From CAUPWF01 sp964367905 (GTDB taxonomy: Bacteria; Bacillota; Clostridia; Lachnospirales; Lachnospiraceae): a stretch of DNA of 14,224 nucleotides. The notes below the pieces were generated by a model. The model did no database searches, was not told where the DNA came from, and saw only the letters and a list, made by a program, of their open reading frames with translations. Below are positions 12,079 to 14,224 of this stretch, in pieces. Where the stretch lies: positions 1-14,224 of the forward strand of contig CAYIZP010000057.1 of NCBI GenBank assembly GCA_964367905.1, in the 5' to 3' direction. The position numbers were made by a program, and so were the translations under genes. Each line of letters begins with the position of its first letter. Within the stretch, counting starts at the first letter, position 1.

Positions 12079-12293
12079 GTGGGGGCGCTTTTTGCCCCCA
12101 CTTTGCTACTTTGGGGGCGCTTTCTGCCCCCACTTTGTTATTTTGGGGGCGCTTTCTGCCCCCACTTTTATACTGACTTTCATCCGGATTTTGTCGTGTC
12201 CGAATTGCGGGGGCGCTTTTCGCCCCCACTTTGACATTTTGGGGGCGCTTTCTGCCCCCACTTTGCTGTTTTGGGGGCGCTTTCTGCCCCCAC
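12079..12293. repeat. Array of six GC-rich hairpin repeats with a 32-bp period
   Basis: Six copies of a 21-bp unit of the type GGGGGCGCTTTCTGCCCCCAC start at 12081, 12113, 12145, 12209, 12241 and 12273. Each can form a GGGGGC/GCCCCC hairpin with a 7-nt GCTTTCT-like loop. The start-to-start distance is exactly 32 bp, and the gap between copies 3 and 4 is exactly 64 bp, so the register continues through a missing copy. Linkers are 11 bp and follow TTTG-NNNN-TTT. The gap holds a different, weaker hairpin (12182-12205, ATCCGGA against TCCGAAT with one mismatch). Stems are nearly invariant; changes are in loops and linkers. The array fills most of the non-coding block between the primase-like gene and the stem-loops. 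An iteron-like or protein-binding role is inferred. Confidence 0.9.
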
Positions 12294-12311
12294 ACATCAA
12301 AATCCGATTTC

Positions 12312-13289
12312 TCATGCCCTGACTGGTTCATCTGCTCTCTGTTTCATCTGATTCAGATTAAGCTTTGCCGCCACAAGCCACTCGTTGTAATCCTTATATC
12401 CGGCTGGAGGCGGACAGTCTTCTACCTCATATCCAAGCTCATAATACTTTCTCATGAGTTCAGCTGCTGCTTTTCTCCCCGGCTCATCTCCATCAAGGCA
12501 GAACCGGATGGAAGTTATCTGCGGATGTTCCCGAAGAAATGTTTCAAGTGGTGCATCTGCAAGCATCCCAAGTGCAAGCTTATTTGATTCATAATCCGTG
12601 AAGATATCCACATAACTCATAAGGTCGATTGCAGCCTCAAATACTACAAGCTCTGTACTGTTCACATTTACTACATTAAATCCATAGTTCTTATCATTTC
12701 CTGTGACATCACACTTGAATGGCTTGCCCTGCTTATCAAACACTCCCCTCATACTTGCAAATCTTGTCACTCCATTTTTATCATTTCCTTTGAAAACAAC
12801 ATTGTGGTAATGCCGGCTCTCATAAATCAGTCCATCTTTTAAAAACAGATCTATGACAGCCCTGCTGATTCCTCTCTCCTGATTCAGATAGGAAATAAGA
12901 TAGGAATTACCTCCTGCCGGTTCCGGTAGGACAAATGGCTTTTTCTCCTCTGCCTGCTTCTGCGCTACCTGATGAACAAGTGGCTGCTTTACAGGATTCT
13001 CGATTCTTCTGTATCCTGCAAAATCTAAAAGCCAGAACACAGCCTCTTTTACACTCATTCCACAAAATACCCGTAAGAAATCTATCTGTGAGCCGCCATT
13101 GTTGCCTTTGTCAAACTGCCTTGACCATCTGTACCAATGGCTTCTTTTATAGATACGGATGGAATCCATCTCCTTTAAAGTGTGGTATTTGCCAATCCTC
13201 TTTACTGTATACCCAAGGCTTTCTGCCACTGCACACAGGTCAACACTCTTTGCTATGGTAAGCTCTTCATCCGTAAATCTTCCATCCAT
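12312..13289 (-). CDS. DUF3991 and Toprim domain protein (primase-like)
   Basis: 325 residues. The N-terminal 95 residues (VDLCAVAESLGYTVKRIG, HWYRWSRQFDKGNNGG, QIDFLRVFCGMSVKEAVFWLL) have the fold signature of a primase-like zinc-binding region but without the cysteine/histidine cluster. The middle (YLISYLNQERGISRAVIDLFLKDGLIYES, then HNVVFKG, then ASMRGV) matches DUF3991. The C-terminal Toprim domain shows the catalytic Glu at 218 (VVFEAAIDLMS) and DxD at 266-268 (RFCLDGDEPGRKAA). Toprim primases synthesise RNA primers; in ICEs this family is thought to support DNA processing after transfer. Start ATG with AGGTGA 4 nt upstream, overlapping the RadC-like stop. The hairpin array begins 18 bp after its stop codon. 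Confidence 0.88.
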   Translation of the reverse strand: MDGRFTDEELTIAKSVDLCAVAESLGYTVKRIGKYHTLKEMDSIRIYKRSHWYRWSRQFDKGNNGGSQIDFLRVFCGMSVKEAVFWLLDFAGYRRIENPVKQPLVHQVAQKQAEEKKPFVLPEPAGGNSYLISYLNQERGISRAVIDLFLKDGLIYESRHYHNVVFKGNDKNGVTRFASMRGVFDKQGKPFKCDVTGNDKNYGFNVVNVNSTELVVFEAAIDLMSYVDIFTDYESNKLALGMLADAPLETFLREHPQITSIRFCLDGDEPGRKAAAELMRKYYELGYEVEDCPPPAGYKDYNEWLVAAKLNLNQMKQRADEPVRA

Positions 13290-13293
13290 GCTC

Positions 13294-13833
13294 TCACCTT
13301 GCCTTTCCCTGTTCTGCTACAAGCGGTGACTTGATATCAAGTGTCCGGTAATCTGTGCTCAGGGTAATCTTAGGATTATCAATCATGCCTTTTTCCCTGA
13401 AACTGAAAAATTCACGATTGTCTCCACCGACTATGATATGGTCAATGAGCGGTATTCCCATCAGCTCACACAGCTTGTTCATGCGGTCTGTCATCATCGT
13501 GTCTGCTTTGCTTGGGAATACGTTCCCGGATGGATGACAATGGATTAACATCATGCTTGCGGCATTGCTTAAGATACTTGATTTAAACAGTTCTCTCGGA
13601 TGTGCCATTGCCTCATTTAAAGAGCCAACACTTGCAAAATGCACATTGATAGGTTTTAAATCTGACCTTAGATTGACCACACACACTACTTCCCTGTCAA
13701 ACTGGCACATACATTCTCCCATGACAGCAGCTATATCAGCTGAATTATTAAAGGTGTGCTCCGAATAAATCGGAGCATCCTTTACAAGTCTTACCGAAAC
13801 CACATCAAGCTTGAAGTCATTCTTCTTTGGCAT
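13294..13833 (-). CDS. RadC-like JAB/MPN domain protein
   Basis: 179 residues from ATG 13833, with GGAGAGGAGG about 10 nt upstream; the in-frame extension to 13878 runs back through the small ORF and lacks a better site. The JAMM metalloprotease motif is complete: HCHPSGN at 98-104 followed by S108 and D111 (H-x-H-P-S-G-N-x3-S-x-x-D). The N-terminal part contains VCVVNLRSDLKPI and FASVGSLNEAMAHPRELFK, as in the mobile-element branch of the RadC family. RadC proteins on plasmids and ICEs lack a settled function; despite the name, the chromosomal homologue is not needed for DNA repair. It overlaps the small ORF by 17 nt and is followed after 4 nt by the primase-like gene. Confidence 0.9.
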   Translation of the reverse strand: MPKKNDFKLDVVSVRLVKDAPIYSEHTFNNSADIAAVMGECMCQFDREVVCVVNLRSDLKPINVHFASVGSLNEAMAHPRELFKSSILSNAASMMLIHCHPSGNVFPSKADTMMTDRMNKLCELMGIPLIDHIIVGGDNREFFSFREKGMIDNPKITLSTDYRTLDIKSPLVAEQGKAR

Positions 13834-13933
13834 CAGACACCGCCTCCTCTCCAAACTCGACACGGATAACAAAGTCACCTTTCTGGCTGTTTATGAGAGC
13901 AATGAGTTCTTCCATTGTAAGTTCCTGCTCCAT
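13817..13933 (-). CDS. Small 38-residue protein of the accessory operon
   Basis: Reading frame of 38 codons from ATG 13933 to TGA 13819-13817. A strong AGGAGG lies 6 nt before the start, and its stop overlaps the beginning of the RadC-like gene by 17 nt. The product starts MEQELTMEELIALIN and contains GDFVIRVEFGEE, so a helix followed by a strand, and it is acidic. The overlap architecture and ribosome binding site are the same as at the other junctions of this operon, which supports translation. I do not recognise the family. Confidence 0.65.
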   Translation of the reverse strand: MEQELTMEELIALINSQKGDFVIRVEFGEEAVSDAKEE

Positions 13934-13942
13934 AACTGCCTC

Positions 13943-14224
13943 CTATCTGGACTTTTCCTTCGCATCATATACAAGGGGAGGTTCTGCAACGATACCATCA
14001 AGTCTCTTGTTCGGTGTATCAGTTGCAAGGGTGAGTTTTCTTAAATCCTTATCATAGTGATATACCTGATTGGAAAGTCTCTCGTCCAAAGACACCTCCT
14101 GCATATTTACCTCGACTACCATCTGTGCAAGCATCTCAGGACTTCCCATATCTGAAGATACAGCAATAACCTCATGCACACTTGAAGGGAGAATATAAAG
14201 GTCACTCTCTAAACTCTCTGCCAG
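13943..14224 (-). CDS. DUF5688 family protein, C-terminal part (cut by window edge)
   Basis: The frame is open from base 14224 to the TAG at 13945-13943, giving 93 C-terminal residues; the true start lies outside the window, and the internal GTG at 14179 is not the start. The sequence LYILPSSVHEVIAVSSD, then LAQMVVEVNMQEVSLDERLSNQVYHYD, matches the C-terminal region of DUF5688 proteins as I recall them, which are common in Clostridia ICEs and have no known function. The stop codon forms part of the ribosome binding site of the small ORF (TAGGAGG), so translation is probably coupled. Confidence 0.75.
   Translation of the reverse strand: MAESLESDLYILPSSVHEVIAVSSDMGSPEMLAQMVVEVNMQEVSLDERLSNQVYHYDKDLRKLTLATDTPNKRLDGIVAEPPLVYDAKEKSR

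Noticed and set aside
12079..12293. CRISPR array
   Set aside because: Linkers are only 11 bp and follow one pattern (TTTG-NNNN-TTT), the repeats are strong hairpins on a fixed lattice, and no cas gene is present.
12079..12293. G-quadruplex cluster from the G5 tracts
   Set aside because: G tracts on one strand are 27 nt or more apart, too far for usual quadruplex loops; hairpin pairing with the adjacent C tracts is far more likely.
12071..12331. 86-codon minus-strand frame across the hairpin array, plus frames at 12106-12315 (-) and 12092-12322 (+)
   Set aside because: The repeat contains few stop codons in any frame and its 32-bp period shifts frame at each copy, so open frames arise automatically on both strands. 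Peptides are low-complexity Gly/Lys/Pro/Arg repeats; no convincing ribosome site was seen.

Overview
The window reads as an internal segment of an integrative and conjugative element (ICE) of the Tn1549/CTn type found in gut Firmicutes, most likely from a Lachnospiraceae or related Clostridia host. The grounds are gene content and order (DUF5688, RadC/JAB, DUF3991-Toprim, MobC, MOB-P relaxase, PcfB/DUF3801, VirD4, Maff2, VirB6/TrbL, DUF4313, PrgI, VirB4), moderate GC content, and strong GGAGG ribosome binding sites. All 15 genes called lie on the minus strand, so transcription runs from high to low coordinates. The two edge genes, VirB4 at the left and DUF5688 at the right, are cut by the window. 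No integrase, excisionase or attachment site is present; they must lie outside.

Region by region, in the direction of transcription: (1) 14224-12312 holds the end of a DUF5688 gene, a 38-residue small ORF, a RadC-like JAB/MPN protein and a DUF3991-Toprim primase-like protein, tightly packed. (2) 12311-11921 is a non-coding block of about 390 bp with two unusual structures. One is a set of six GC-rich hairpin repeats locked to a 32-bp period. The other is three perfectly abutting stem-loops. Together they make the best candidate for the element's oriT and/or a replication origin. (3) 11920-9624 holds an unknown acidic protein, MobC and the relaxase; an intrinsic terminator overlaps the relaxase stop codon. 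(4) 9594-4676 holds a coiled-coil protein with 29-residue repeats, a small unknown protein, a long PcfB-like protein with a probable winged helix, and the VirD4 coupling ATPase. (5) 4669-3959 is a self-contained, visibly AT-richer HTH regulator cassette with its own promoter, inverted-repeat operator and terminator. (6) 3958-1 is the mating-channel operon: a structured leader, the Maff2 pilin-like protein, a weak terminator, VirB6/TrbL, DUF4313, PrgI, a second structured RNA region and VirB4.

Working model: MobC and the relaxase nick oriT, PcfB and VirD4 bring the relaxosome to the channel, and VirB4/VirB6/PrgI/Maff2 form the type IV secretion channel. The primase-like protein may prime the complementary strand. 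The points most worth pursuing are the 32-bp hairpin array, the abutting stem-loops, a 29-residue repeat shared by the coiled-coil protein and the VirD4 C-terminal tail, and the structured leaders that may control expression within the transfer operon. All family assignments were made by eye, without database searches.
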